Source: Spirosoma aerolatum
GTDB taxonomy: Bacteria; Bacteroidota; Bacteroidia; Cytophagales; Spirosomataceae
DNA length: 64,000 nt
Direction: 5' to 3'
Assembly (NCBI RefSeq): GCF_002056795.1
Contig: NZ_CP020104.1
Coordinates: 1,499,001 to 1,563,000, forward strand
Under the pieces are notes generated by a model. It did no database searches. It saw only the letters and a list, made by a program, of their open reading frames with translations, and was not told the origin of the DNA. Within the stretch, counting starts at the first letter, position 1. The number at the start of each line of letters is the position of its first letter. Positions 8,268 through 17,372 of the stretch are shown one piece after another. The translations under genes were made by a program, and so were the position numbers.

Positions 8268-9503
8268 TCAGAGCATTACTTCGGCCATCGGTTCATCAAC
8301 ATCCGTTCGCTTACGTCGATGTTTGATTGCCTGGCTGCCCAGCAGGAGAATGAATAGGCTGCTGACAACGCAGGCTGTCATGACACTGACCATCGGAATG
8401 GCGGTGTTATTATGAAAAAAGCTTACGGCCCCCGAAACACAGGCACCAATCCCCATACGAAAACTACCCATCAGGGCGGCTGCACTACCCGCATGACGCT
8501 CAAACGGTGCCAGCGAAAGTGCTGAGGCATTAGGCCCCGTTATATTCTGACCGCATAGAAACAGGAAGAGAATAGTAATGAGTCCGTATTGGCCATACCA
8601 GCCTGCCCAGGTCCCGAACACCATAATCAGCCCAATAACCGATTGGTAGAGTAGGGTAGCGAAAATGATCTGCTCACTGGTAAATCGTTTCAGAAAAAGG
8701 CGGTTCAACTGAGTGGGCGCGATAACCGCGATGGACAAAAACGCAAATATCCAGCCGTACTCCTGGGGGCTCGTATGATAGATATTGATAAACACATCGG
8801 ACGAACCCGCCAGATAGGCAAACGGAGCGGCTGTTGCAATGCCACCTACCAGGGCATAGGTTAGAAATTGAGGTTGCTTCAATACCATCAGAAAGCTGCC
8901 TAATACCGCTCTGGGCCGCAGAGAAAGTGATGGGTCGGCGGGTTTGCCATCTGGTAACGCAAAGTAAGAACTTACCAGAATCAGCACTGTAATAACAGCC
9001 AGAATGATGAAGATGGAATGCCAGCCGAGTAGTTCAGAAGCATACCCGCCTACTGTAGGGGCTATCATCGGCGAAACGGCCACAACCAGAATGAGTAACG
9101 AGAAAATCTGGGCAATCTGATTGACCGGAAACAGATCGCGAACCAATGCCTGAGCAGCTACCAGACCTACACAACCACCCAGCGCCTGAATGAGCCGCAT
9201 GGCAATCAATGTTTCGATGGAAGTAGCCATCGCACAACCAACGGATGCCAGGACATACACCGCCAAACCCGCGTACAAAGGGAGCTTGCGTCCGAATCGG
9301 TCCAGAAGTGGACCATAGAGAAGTTGGCCGACCGAGATACCAATCAGGTAGGCCGTTAGTGATAACTGAACCTGAGCAATAGACGTGTGCAGATCGCGGG
9401 CAATAGCTGGAAAGCCCGGCAAATACATGTCGATGGAAAATGGACTGATCGTGGACAACGTGCCCAGAATCAGGATAATAACAAAATGCTGTCTGCGAGT
9501 CAT
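8268..9503 (-). CDS. Bcr/CflA-family MFS drug-efflux transporter
   Basis: A 411-residue protein with 12 predicted membrane helices. TM1 has the Bcr/CflA hallmark SPFSIDMYLPGFPAIA, the loop after TM2 reads YGPLLDRFGRKLPL, and TM5 contains the antiporter motif SPMIAPTVGGY. These are diagnostic for the Bcr/CflA (DHA1) proton antiporters that export bicyclomycin, sulfonamides or other small hydrophobic compounds. Substrate here is not predictable. It is divergent from the NAT gene across 316 bp, which holds a large hairpin repeat. Confidence 0.9.
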   Translation of the reverse strand: MTRRQHFVIILILGTLSTISPFSIDMYLPGFPAIARDLHTSIAQVQLSLTAYLIGISVGQLLYGPLLDRFGRKLPLYAGLAVYVLASVGCAMATSIETLIAMRLIQALGGCVGLVAAQALVRDLFPVNQIAQIFSLLILVVAVSPMIAPTVGGYASELLGWHSIFIILAVITVLILVSSYFALPDGKPADPSLSLRPRAVLGSFLMVLKQPQFLTYALVGGIATAAPFAYLAGSSDVFINIYHTSPQEYGWIFAFLSIAVIAPTQLNRLFLKRFTSEQIIFATLLYQSVIGLIMVFGTWAGWYGQYGLITILFLFLCGQNITGPNASALSLAPFERHAGSAAALMGSFRMGIGACVSGAVSFFHNNTAIPMVSVMTACVVSSLFILLLGSQAIKHRRKRTDVDEPMAEVML

Positions 9504-9723
9504 TCACTCAGAGGGGAGGTACTTACCTGTATAGACGCTCAGACGTTACCGATTGTTCCACCTTCGAAAATATTGTTAAGTTTTCTTTAGTAGATGCTGC
9601 TGACGGCTGAATAACATAATTGGGCAGTTGAACCATCGGTTCATACACTTCAGGCAATACGGGATGGACAACTGTCTCGGATCAGCCTAATTTGCATTGT
9701 GATAAATCTTCAAACACACAATG

Positions 9724-9799
9724 TTGAACCGCAAGGACGCTAAGGCGCAACGAATCAATTAGTAATAATTCGTTGCGCCTTAGCGTCCTTGCGGTTCAA
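9724..9799. repeat. 32-bp perfect inverted repeat in the NAT leader
   Basis: Arms 9724-9755 and 9768-9799 match perfectly over 32 bp with a 12-nt loop. The arm reads ttgaaccgcaaggacgctaa then ggcgcaacgaat. It lies in a divergent region, ending 20 bp before the NAT start, so it terminates neither neighbouring gene. A diverged relative is at 30741-30804. Arms of the form accgcaaggacgc-aaggcgcaa recall a mobile-looking intergenic repeat type seen in many bacteria. The rest of 9504-9723 shows nothing recognisable. Confidence 0.85.
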
Positions 9800-9819
9800 A
9801 AAACCATAAAACAACATCG

Positions 9820-10698
9820 ATGAACATTAACGCTTATCTAACCCGAATCCACTACGCTGGCCCCGTAGACGTTTCGCTTGAAACCTTGCAAAATCTCCAC
9901 TACCAGCATCTGCTATCCATACCCCTCGAGAACCTGGATATTCATTACGGGCGGGACATTGTGTTGGATACGGACGTCCTGTTTACTAAACTCATCACGA
10001 AAAAACGTGGAGGGTTTTGCTACGAACTGAATGGACTTTTCTGTGAATTACTTCGGGCAATTGGCTTTACGGCTAAACTGGTGTCGGGGCAGGTCTTTGA
10101 ACCAGGGAAAGGATTCAACGATGAATTTGACCATGCAGCCATTATCGTTCATTTGAACGGTATCGACTGGCTGGTCGATGTAGGGTTTGGCCGTCGGTTT
10201 CCACTTTATCCGATAGCTATTCAACCCGGCGAGATTCAGGAAGATAGGACGGGTCTATACACAATCAGGTCATACAATGCCGCCTATTGGGTCATTCAGT
10301 ATCAGAATGAAACAGGTAACTGGGTGCCTGCGTACCTCTTCACGACCGTTTCGCGCCAACTGACCGACTTCAGAAGTATGTGCCGTTATCATCAAACGTC
10401 ATCGGCATCCTACTTTACGCAGAATATGCTTTGTACGCTCGTAACGCCAAACGGCCGGATTACCCTTACCGACGACAAATTGAAAATTACAGAGCAGGGC
10501 CGGGTAACTGAACAGCCGGTCGATGATGCTGATGACTTTGAGTACCTGCTGGAAACGCACTTCGGCATTCGGATGAGCTGGGACATTTACGCCCTACGTC
10601 CCGAAGTGCTGTTGTTTGCCATCCAGGCCAGCGATTCCAGTTACCGAACCCCGGTCAATGGACTGGCCAACTATTATTTTTCGCATCCGCATCCATAA
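9820..10698 (+). CDS. Arylamine N-acetyltransferase
   Basis: A 292-residue cytosolic enzyme that moves an acetyl group from acetyl-CoA to arylamines or arylhydrazines. The catalytic triad is complete: Cys67 in RGGFCYELN, His105 in FDHAAIIV and Asp120 in WLVDVGFG. Length and the N-terminal ENLDIHYG motif match the NAT family. Its 3' end overlaps the convergent M1 peptidase gene by 44 bp, and its start lies 20 bp behind a 32-bp perfect hairpin, which could affect expression. Confidence 0.93.
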   Translation: MNINAYLTRIHYAGPVDVSLETLQNLHYQHLLSIPLENLDIHYGRDIVLDTDVLFTKLITKKRGGFCYELNGLFCELLRAIGFTAKLVSGQVFEPGKGFNDEFDHAAIIVHLNGIDWLVDVGFGRRFPLYPIAIQPGEIQEDRTGLYTIRSYNAAYWVIQYQNETGNWVPAYLFTTVSRQLTDFRSMCRYHQTSSASYFTQNMLCTLVTPNGRITLTDDKLKITEQGRVTEQPVDDADDFEYLLETHFGIRMSWDIYALRPEVLLFAIQASDSSYRTPVNGLANYYFSHPHP

Positions 10699-12553
10699 AT
10701 ACGCCACCCGTTAAGCTCACCGACTGAAGTTTCTTCTTAATCGGGAGCTTAACCATAGCCTGTTTCTGATTAGCCTGCCAGATAGCTGGTGTCTGATGGA
10801 AAGTTTCCTTTGTACCATCGGCAAAGGTGACGACTATATCTACTGGTACGGCAAATCCACCGATATTTTGTAGGGTAATGGTAGCCTGAGATGCAGTCGA
10901 TTCTACCTTCTGAATGGCCAGGTCGATGTAGTTATGGCTGAAAAACCAGTTGTTCCAGAACCAGTTCAGATCTTTGCCTGATGCGCTGTTAAAGCTGAAA
11001 AACATATCCCAGGGAGTGGGGTGCTTCCCATGCCAGCGGTCGATAAACGTGTGCAGGCTTTTTTTGAATTCGACATCGCCGAGCAAATCCTTGAGAGCCA
11101 AATAACCTAGAGCCGCTTTACCGTATTCGTTATTGCCAAGCGCTGCCCCGCTCAGAATATTGGCTGGCGTGATGATCGGTAAATCCTGCTCGGCCGATGG
11201 GTCTTTGATCCAGCTATTGACCCGGAAGTTCAGAAAGTTTTTCGTCGCCTGCTCATACCCCAGATCGGCCTGACTGATGAGGTATTCGAAGGCCGTAATC
11301 CAGCCTTCATCCATAAAGCCGTAGCGGGTTTCGTTGATACCCATGTAAAACGGGAACCAGGTATGGGCTAGCTCATGCTCGGCTACGAACCGTGAGAAAT
11401 TTAGGTCGGGCGTGCTGCTGTCGTTAACCAGCATCGGGTATTCCATATCGGCAAAACCCTGCACGATGGTTGTTTTGGAGTAAGGATACGGAACGCCGGG
11501 GAGATTGTTCGAAAACCAGTCGAGTGCATGTCGCCCGAAGCGAACCATCTGGTGAAAATCGGCCGCGTTATCCAGAAAAGCCGCCTGCACACTGGCCCGT
11601 CGATTCGTCTTTTTATCGACTACCACGCTGGATGCATCCCATACATAGTGATTGCTGATACACAGTGCCATATCTGGCACATTGTTCGCCTTCCATTTCC
11701 AGCTATTGACGGCCTGCTGCGTTGTGACCTTCCCGCTCGTCATATCAGCTAGCATGGCTACATGAATAACCGAATCGGTAGTCATCGACTCCGTCAGGCG
11801 TTTGGCGAAAGCAGGTTGTAGAACCTCGGCGGCATTCTGTAAATCGCCCGTTGCCCAGACTACGTAGTCTTTGGGAACATTGATGGTGAGCGTATAGTCG
11901 TTGAAGTCATTGTAAAACTCCTGGGCTTCAGTAAACGTGGTACGATCCCAGCCGTAATAGTCGTCCATAACGGCTATGCGCGGATAGAAATACGCCAGAA
12001 AGAACGTCGTTGAGTCGAGCATACCTTCCCGATTGCTTTCCAGCGACATATCGAAATGCCAGTCGAAGGAAAGTTTTACAGAATCGTGGGGCATCAGTGG
12101 TTTCGTGAGAACAACCTGCCGCCAGGTAGCCGTACCGGCATCCCGCCAGTTTTTAGTAATTCCGTTTTCTGCATAGCGGTCGATGTGTATACCCGAAGTC
12201 AGGTAATCGGGCGAGGCTGGGGCCTGTCGGATGGCACCCGGTTGATGGCTGTTGAGAAAGAGCTTAAAAACGAGGATAGTAAGTGTATCGGGGCTGTTGT
12301 TGGTATAGGTGATGTCTTCTGTTCCCCGAATGGCCCGATTGGGTGGCGCTGCCGTAACCGTGATAGCATAGCGGGCCGAGTTTTGCCAATAGTTTTTGCC
12401 GGGCTTACCATCCATTGAGCGGGTGCCTTTCTGGTACGCCTGTTTGATGTTTCGTGGCATATATAAACTCTGGGCCTGCATAAGGCCTACGCTGGCAGCT
12501 ATCAACAAAGTAGTCATCAACGGTTTTCTGAAGGCAAATGGACTGATTCGCAT
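10655..12553 (-). CDS. M1-family metallopeptidase, secreted
   Basis: A 632-residue protein with a signal peptide (ending near LMQAQ). The zinc site is HELAH (His393, Glu394, His397) with the third ligand Glu416 in DEGW, the exact HExxH-18-E spacing of gluzincins. The classical exopeptidase GAMEN is replaced by ADMEYP at about residue 368, as in many Bacteroidota M1 enzymes. A C-terminal beta-domain (residues 560-632) follows the helical region. The ATG at 12553 starts the signal peptide; the frame runs nine residues further to 12580. It overlaps the NAT gene tail-to-tail by 44 bp. Confidence 0.9.
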   Translation of the reverse strand: MRISPFAFRKPLMTTLLIAASVGLMQAQSLYMPRNIKQAYQKGTRSMDGKPGKNYWQNSARYAITVTAAPPNRAIRGTEDITYTNNSPDTLTILVFKLFLNSHQPGAIRQAPASPDYLTSGIHIDRYAENGITKNWRDAGTATWRQVVLTKPLMPHDSVKLSFDWHFDMSLESNREGMLDSTTFFLAYFYPRIAVMDDYYGWDRTTFTEAQEFYNDFNDYTLTINVPKDYVVWATGDLQNAAEVLQPAFAKRLTESMTTDSVIHVAMLADMTSGKVTTQQAVNSWKWKANNVPDMALCISNHYVWDASSVVVDKKTNRRASVQAAFLDNAADFHQMVRFGRHALDWFSNNLPGVPYPYSKTTIVQGFADMEYPMLVNDSSTPDLNFSRFVAEHELAHTWFPFYMGINETRYGFMDEGWITAFEYLISQADLGYEQATKNFLNFRVNSWIKDPSAEQDLPIITPANILSGAALGNNEYGKAALGYLALKDLLGDVEFKKSLHTFIDRWHGKHPTPWDMFFSFNSASGKDLNWFWNNWFFSHNYIDLAIQKVESTASQATITLQNIGGFAVPVDIVVTFADGTKETFHQTPAIWQANQKQAMVKLPIKKKLQSVSLTGGVFMDADAKNNSWPVH

Positions 12554-12722
12554 ACTGATTATGACTAAGAATAGGTGCAAGCTACTAAAAAGCCGAAAAG
12601 TCGATGCTCAAATTTGGAAGAGTGGTAAGCGTAATAAAGTTGATCGGGAGGTTCATCAAATCGGTTATGAAACGTTACAGAATATTTTGTGGTTTTACTC
12701 GTACTACTAAAAAAAGATCGCC

Positions 12723-12947
12723 ATGGAACAGTCTGCTTTATCAATGCCTTCTGGACGATTAAATCCATTACAAGTTAGTTTACTCCGACTTTTTAATCGA
12801 GAAATGACTGATGACCAAGTGCTTGAATTAAAGCGCGTATTGGTTCAGTATTATTCAGAGCGATTGAAGGATGAAGTAGAACTAGCTGTAGTTGAGCGCA
12901 GCTATACACAAGCCGATTTTGACAATATGTTAAATGAGAACTCCTGA
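12723..12947 (+). CDS. Putative antitoxin of a PIN toxin-antitoxin pair
   Basis: A 74-residue protein whose stop (TGA 12945-12947) overlaps the toxin ATG by one base, the classic coupled arrangement. It is helical and charged (DDQVLELKRVLVQYYSERLKDEVE), ending ERSYTQADFDNMLNENS. No DNA-binding fold is evident by eye, but the position and size are those of PIN-associated antitoxins in Bacteroidota, where the C-terminal part usually wraps the toxin. AT-richer than its neighbours. Function inferred from context. Confidence 0.7.
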   Translation: MEQSALSMPSGRLNPLQVSLLRLFNREMTDDQVLELKRVLVQYYSERLKDEVELAVVERSYTQADFDNMLNENS

Positions 12948-13360
12948 TGTTACGGATTGTTGTCGATACAAATTGTCTATTGGCGTCTATCTCTCCTCGT
13001 AGCTCATATTATAAACTTTATCGACTATTTGAGCGTGAAAAGCTTGAGTGGGTAGTCAGTAATGAAATTTTGACGGAATATGGCGAAAAGCTAATTGAAA
13101 ACTATTCGATACAAACGGCTGATCTAGTGCTGACTATTCTGACACTCGCCCCCAATACATTATTTCAGGAAGCTTATTACAACTGGCAGCTTATTGAAGA
13201 AGACCCAGACGATAATAAGTTTGTAGATGTTGCTATTGCGGCTGGGGCAGATTATCTGATTACGAATGATAGTCATTTCCGTGTGCTGAAGAAACTCGTA
13301 TTTCCTAAAGTCAACATAGTTTCTTTACCTGACTTCTCAGATATGATTTCCGAAGATTAA
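12947..13360 (+). CDS. PIN-domain toxin (COG1569 type ribonuclease)
   Basis: A 137-residue single-domain PIN protein. The acidic metal-binding residues are visible: Asp7 in VVDTNCLL, Glu40/Glu44 in SNEILTEYGE, Asp88/89 and Asp94 in PDDNKFVDVA, and Asp108 in LITNDSHF. The DDNKFVDVAIAAGADYLITND stretch is diagnostic of the COG1569 putative toxin family. PIN toxins cleave RNA; the target is unknown. It is translated coupled to the upstream antitoxin, and the pair is AT-rich relative to flanking genes, consistent with horizontal gain. Confidence 0.87.
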   Translation: MLRIVVDTNCLLASISPRSSYYKLYRLFEREKLEWVVSNEILTEYGEKLIENYSIQTADLVLTILTLAPNTLFQEAYYNWQLIEEDPDDNKFVDVAIAAGADYLITNDSHFRVLKKLVFPKVNIVSLPDFSDMISED

Positions 13361-13376
13361 TAAGCATAAATAAAAA

Positions 13377-13406
13377 CCGGGAATACAAGTAAACTCGTAT
13401 TCCCGG
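13377..13406 (-). terminator. Terminator of the DUF892 gene
   Basis: A 10-bp perfect stem (13377-13386 with 13397-13406) and 10-nt loop. Reading the minus strand it is followed by TTTTTATTTATG, so it mainly terminates the DUF892 gene; the stem may also stop the plus-strand toxin transcript. Confidence 0.75.
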
Positions 13407-13428
13407 CGAAAATCCGTTATACAACTGC

Positions 13429-14067
13429 TTATACGCCCAGTGGACCGCCCAGGGTAACATTCGTACCAGCGCTGGGCGTGGAATGGATACCAGCATGATG
13501 GCTGCCTGGGTGATGTTCCTCTTCTTCTTTAGAACCTTTGTTGATAAACGATTCGGCCAGGATTGTCAATTTCCGGTCGGTTTCCTTTTCTTCTTCTAGT
13601 GTCATCGCCAGCAGTTCGGCCGATTGGGTGAAATCAAGCACATGGGCCAGCGTTAGTAAGGAGCCATAGATAGCGATTTCATAATGTTCGATAGCCTGTG
13701 CGGCAATAATCAGTCCAGCATCGCGGGTAAGCGACCCCGGCTCTGTATTGTCGATAACCCATTGAGCATCATGGATTAATCCGTCGATTGCTGTTGATCT
13801 ATGCTCCTCGGCCCGAATACCGATAATTCGGAATATTTCTTCTAGTCGTTCAACCTGTGTACGGCTTACCTCCTCATGATGGGCAAAAGCATGACCAACT
13901 TCGTCGGTTGTGCTGGCTTCTGCCTGATCCGCCAATGCATCGACAGTTCGCTTTTCGGCATAGTATACACTTTTCAGGTTGGTGATAAACAGGTCACGTA
14001 GCCCTTCATCAGCAGTGGAGTCATTTCCACTGAAAAAACTCGCAATTCGTTCTCCCAAAGAGGCCAT
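13429..14067 (-). CDS. DUF892 ferritin-like protein (YciE/YciF family)
   Basis: A 212-residue ferritin-like four-helix protein. The family pattern is clear: LRDLFITNLKSVYYAEKRTVDAL at residues 23-45, HHEEVSRTQVERLEEIF, the IAAQAIEHYEIAIYG helix and LEEEKETDRKLTILAE, which together supply the Glu/His iron ligands. The last 40 residues are a low-complexity His/Gly/Ser tail. DUF892 proteins are usually induced by general or osmotic stress. An inverted repeat at 14073-14107 directly abuts the start. Confidence 0.87.
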   Translation of the reverse strand: MASLGERIASFFSGNDSTADEGLRDLFITNLKSVYYAEKRTVDALADQAEASTTDEVGHAFAHHEEVSRTQVERLEEIFRIIGIRAEEHRSTAIDGLIHDAQWVIDNTEPGSLTRDAGLIIAAQAIEHYEIAIYGSLLTLAHVLDFTQSAELLAMTLEEEKETDRKLTILAESFINKGSKEEEEHHPGSHHAGIHSTPSAGTNVTLGGPLGV

Positions 14068-14072
14068 ATCAC

Positions 14073-14107
14073 TTTATTGTTAATGTAAAATAATGATTAA
14101 CAATAAT
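14073..14107. promoter_or_regulatory. Inverted repeat upstream of the DUF892 gene
   Basis: The half-sites attgttaat (14076-14084) and attaacaat (14096-14104) are perfectly complementary with an 11-bp AT-rich spacer, and pairing extends with one mismatch on each side. It lies 9 bp upstream of the start codon on the minus strand, a good place for an operator or an mRNA hairpin. The regulator is unknown. Confidence 0.45.
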
Positions 14108-14223
14108 GGTATCTAAATCTGTGCCAGATGCTGACTATCAGCAGTGTATGAATTGATAGATATCAGAATGATACTATTTTTCCACAGTTATTGTGGGGAA
14201 TTGTCGCTTTCCTACTCCTTATT

Positions 14224-15966
14224 TTAATACCCTGCAGCCTGCCCATCTTTTCGCATTTCGGATGCCCCCCAATAAATTCGATTGACTGCGTCCCAGTGAA
14301 TGGCTTGATAACCGCCGAAGAAATCGGTTGAAGACAGGTGGTGGCCCCGCTTTTCCAGGTCATCACGAACCTCCTTACTAATACCACTTTCCAGCGCCAG
14401 TCGCCCTCCATCGGTCATGATTGTACCAATTGGTTCACTACTACCCGAATGGCTAAATCGGGCTGCATCGCCCGCTTCCTGTACGTTCATACCAAAATCG
14501 ATGATGTTACACAGCACCTGCACGTGGCCTTGTGGCTGCATAGCTCCTCCCATAACCCCGAAGCTGAGAAACGGCTCCCCATTTTTAAGCACGAAACCGG
14601 GTATGATAGTGTTGAACGGACGCTTGCCAGGTGCGTAGACGTTGGCATGGCCGGATTGCAGATTAAAACTGGTGCCCCGGTTATGCAGAACGAATCCAAG
14701 TCCATCAGGTACCAGACCACTACCAAACTCCAGCATATTGCTTTGAATGAGTGACACAATATTCCCCTGTTCATCGGCAACCGTCAGGTAAACGGTGTCG
14801 CCGGTACGAAGGGCTGGGTCGCCGGCATCCAGATGTTCGGAGGCTTTTTTTGGGTCGATCAGTTTCCGGCGTTGGGCCGCATAGTCTTTTGTGAGTAACC
14901 ACTTAGTTGAAGCCTTGGCAAAAGCAGGGTCAGCATAGTATTTGGCTCGATCTTCAAAGGCTAACTTCTTGGCTTCGACGAGCAAGTGGAGGTAGTCGGC
15001 ACTGTTATGGCCTAGTTTTTTCAGGTCATACCCTTCCAGAATGTTCAGCATCTCCAGCACTGAAATTCCCTGGCCATTAGGTGGTAACTCGTACACATCG
15101 TACCCCCGGTAATTCACTGAAACAGGATCGATCCACGTACTTTGATGAGCTGCTAAATCGGCTTTTCGTATATACAAACCTGCTCGTTGCGCATAGCGAT
15201 CTATAGCATCGGCAAGGCTACCCTTATAAAAAGCATCCCGGCCACTCGTAGCAATTTTTTCGTATGTAGTAGCCAGATCAGGGTTTCGGAACAATTGCCC
15301 TTCAACCGGCGCTTTGCCGTTGATCAGGAAGGTTTTGCGGAAGTTGCCGAATTCCTGAACAATGGCTTCACTAGCGGCCAGCCGGTTAGCGGCAACCTGC
15401 CAGGAGTAAGCAATAACCTGCGGAACGGGAGCCCCCTCGCGGGCGTAGCGGATGCTGGGAGCCAGAAGGGTATGCATGGGTAATTTGCCAAACCGATGAT
15501 GTAACTGAAACCACCCATCCACCGCGCCCGGTACCGAAACCGATAAAGGGCCATAAAGCGGAAGCTGTTTTTTGTCGCCCAGTAGTTTCTGCAACGCTTC
15601 GTAGGTAAGTCCTTTTGGCGACCGGCCACTGGCATTCAGGCCGTACAATTTTTTATCCTTCGCCGACCAGACAATGGCAAACAGATCGCCACCGATACCA
15701 CCGTTATTGGGCTCGACAACACCTAAGGCAGCATTCGCAGCAATGGCGGCATCAATGGCCGTTCCACCTTGTTTTAATATATCCAGCCCGATCTGGGTAG
15801 CCAGGGGATGACTGGTTGCTACCATACCATGCTGACCTAATACCGGGCTGCGTGTAGCAAAAGTAGGGCCTGTAATTCGATCTCCTTTGCCTATCTGCTG
15901 GCCATGCAGCGGGAGATAGACTAGCCAAATGATTGGTAAGCAGAAATAAAGGCAAAGCCGATTCAT
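14224..15966 (-). CDS. ggt: Gamma-glutamyltransferase
   Basis: A 580-residue periplasmic enzyme that transfers or hydrolyses the gamma-glutamyl group of glutathione and related peptides. It has a signal peptide (residues 1-23) and both autoprocessed subunits: the large-subunit start HGMVATSHPLATQIG and AIDAAIAANAALGVVEPNNGGIGGD, and the small-subunit nucleophile Thr391 in GDTVYLTVADEQGN, where self-cleavage occurs. GTMMTDGG-like and FGVMGGAMQPQGHVQ regions follow. The ATG at 15966 starts the signal peptide; a GTG at 16008 immediately after the gntP stop is less likely. Probably cotranscribed with gntP, 42 bp upstream. Confidence 0.92.
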   Translation of the reverse strand: MNRLCLYFCLPIIWLVYLPLHGQQIGKGDRITGPTFATRSPVLGQHGMVATSHPLATQIGLDILKQGGTAIDAAIAANAALGVVEPNNGGIGGDLFAIVWSAKDKKLYGLNASGRSPKGLTYEALQKLLGDKKQLPLYGPLSVSVPGAVDGWFQLHHRFGKLPMHTLLAPSIRYAREGAPVPQVIAYSWQVAANRLAASEAIVQEFGNFRKTFLINGKAPVEGQLFRNPDLATTYEKIATSGRDAFYKGSLADAIDRYAQRAGLYIRKADLAAHQSTWIDPVSVNYRGYDVYELPPNGQGISVLEMLNILEGYDLKKLGHNSADYLHLLVEAKKLAFEDRAKYYADPAFAKASTKWLLTKDYAAQRRKLIDPKKASEHLDAGDPALRTGDTVYLTVADEQGNIVSLIQSNMLEFGSGLVPDGLGFVLHNRGTSFNLQSGHANVYAPGKRPFNTIIPGFVLKNGEPFLSFGVMGGAMQPQGHVQVLCNIIDFGMNVQEAGDAARFSHSGSSEPIGTIMTDGGRLALESGISKEVRDDLEKRGHHLSSTDFFGGYQAIHWDAVNRIYWGASEMRKDGQAAGY

Positions 15967-16008
15967 AGAGCTAAACAGTTTACGTTTAAACGCAGGAGTA
16001 CGCTCCAC

Positions 16009-17325
16009 TTACTGTAGTACCCAATTCAAGGTCATTACACCGGCCAGCCCAGATACCGAAACCAGCGTTTCCATGATCGACCAGGTTTTGAGTGTATCGG
16101 CCATAGAAAGTTGAAAATACTCCCGAAACAGCCAGAATCCCGTATCGTTTACGTGGGAGAACATCATGCTCCCGGCGCCGATACTCAAGACCATCAAATT
16201 CGGCTCAACGCCCGAAGTGGCCAGGAGTGGCGTTACAAACCCAGCGGTGGTAATCCCCGATACAGTCGACGAGCCAACACAGACCCGAATAAGCGCGGCC
16301 ATACCCCAGGCCAGAACATACGGGTGAAGCGTTGAGTGTTGCATCAGATCGGCTATCGACTGGTTCACGCCACCATCCGTCAAGACTTGCTTAAGCGCAC
16401 CCGCACCACCAAAAATTAGAAACAGCATAGCCACATCCTTAATGGCATCACCAAACAGGGCGGTTACTTCGGGCATTGTTTTTCCTCGCCACAAGCCCAG
16501 AGTAAACGATGCCAGAACGACCGCCAGGAACATGCTCACGATGGGTTCGCCCATAAAGAGTAGCGTTTGTTGCTGCCAGGAGTTGGTTGGCAGAAAGGGA
16601 CTAATCAACGTGCTGATGCCAATGAGCAGAATCGGAAACAGAACCGTCAGAAAGCTTACAGCGGTCGAAGGAGTCTGATGAGTCTCCAGATTGGGAGCAA
16701 TGAATGCCGGGTTGGGCAGGTTAGTGTATCGCTTTAGTGTGGAGCCGAATAAAGCACCTGACACCAGAATGGCCGGAATCGATACAAGGATGCCGTAGAA
16801 AAGCGTCAGGCCCATGTTGGCGTTGAACTGCTTTAGTATAGCCAGGGGAGCCGGATGGGGTGGTAAATAGCCCTGTGTAACGGACAGAGAAGCCAGCATC
16901 GGCAGGCCAATGTACAGAGCCGGTAGTTTATAGCGATAGGCTACAGTGATGACCAGCGGAGCCAGCAACATAAACCCCACCGAATAGAACAATGGTAAGC
17001 CAACAATAAAACCCGTAACCATAAAGGCCCAACGCGCATGCCGGGTACCTACCAGCCCCATCATACTACTGGCAATGCGCTCGGCAGCTCCACTTTGTGC
17101 CACCAGTTTCCCCAGCATAGCGCCCAGGGCAATAATGGCCGTAATAGAGGCCAGTGTGCCACCGATCCCTTTCTGAATGGCGTCGACAATAGCTAAAGGT
17201 TTAAGGCCTAAAGCCAGTCCAACGCCTACCGATACGGCCAGAAATGCCAGAAAGGTATGTAAACGAACCCATGAAATGAGTGCTATCAGCGTCAGTATGC
17301 CAAGCAGGGTAATGGTTAGAGGCAT
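16009..17325 (-). CDS. GntP-family gluconate/sugar-acid permease
   Basis: A 438-residue integral membrane protein with 12 or more hydrophobic segments. GntP features are the N-terminal RLHTFLAFLAVSVGVGLALG, GIGGTLASITAIIALGAMLGKLVAQSG, YLPPHPAPLAI and the C-terminal SSTVSGITTAGFVTPLL with GSMMFSHVNDTGFW. These proteins import gluconate, idonate or other hydroxy acids with protons. It precedes ggt on the same strand, so they form a probable two-gene unit, although no functional link is obvious. Confidence 0.9.
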   Translation of the reverse strand: MPLTITLLGILTLIALISWVRLHTFLAFLAVSVGVGLALGLKPLAIVDAIQKGIGGTLASITAIIALGAMLGKLVAQSGAAERIASSMMGLVGTRHARWAFMVTGFIVGLPLFYSVGFMLLAPLVITVAYRYKLPALYIGLPMLASLSVTQGYLPPHPAPLAILKQFNANMGLTLFYGILVSIPAILVSGALFGSTLKRYTNLPNPAFIAPNLETHQTPSTAVSFLTVLFPILLIGISTLISPFLPTNSWQQQTLLFMGEPIVSMFLAVVLASFTLGLWRGKTMPEVTALFGDAIKDVAMLFLIFGGAGALKQVLTDGGVNQSIADLMQHSTLHPYVLAWGMAALIRVCVGSSTVSGITTAGFVTPLLATSGVEPNLMVLSIGAGSMMFSHVNDTGFWLFREYFQLSMADTLKTWSIMETLVSVSGLAGVMTLNWVLQ

Positions 17326-17372
17326 GATGGAAATTAAGGAGTCGTTCCGGGTTTGTGGTGGAAAGGCGCCAA

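Noticed and set aside
12199..12418. Frames antisense to the M1 peptidase
   Set aside because: They lie wholly within well-supported coding sequence and carry no motif.
14163..14411. Minus-strand 82-codon frame overlapping the ggt 3' end
   Set aside because: It is in another frame of the clearly coding ggt gene and shows no independent motif.
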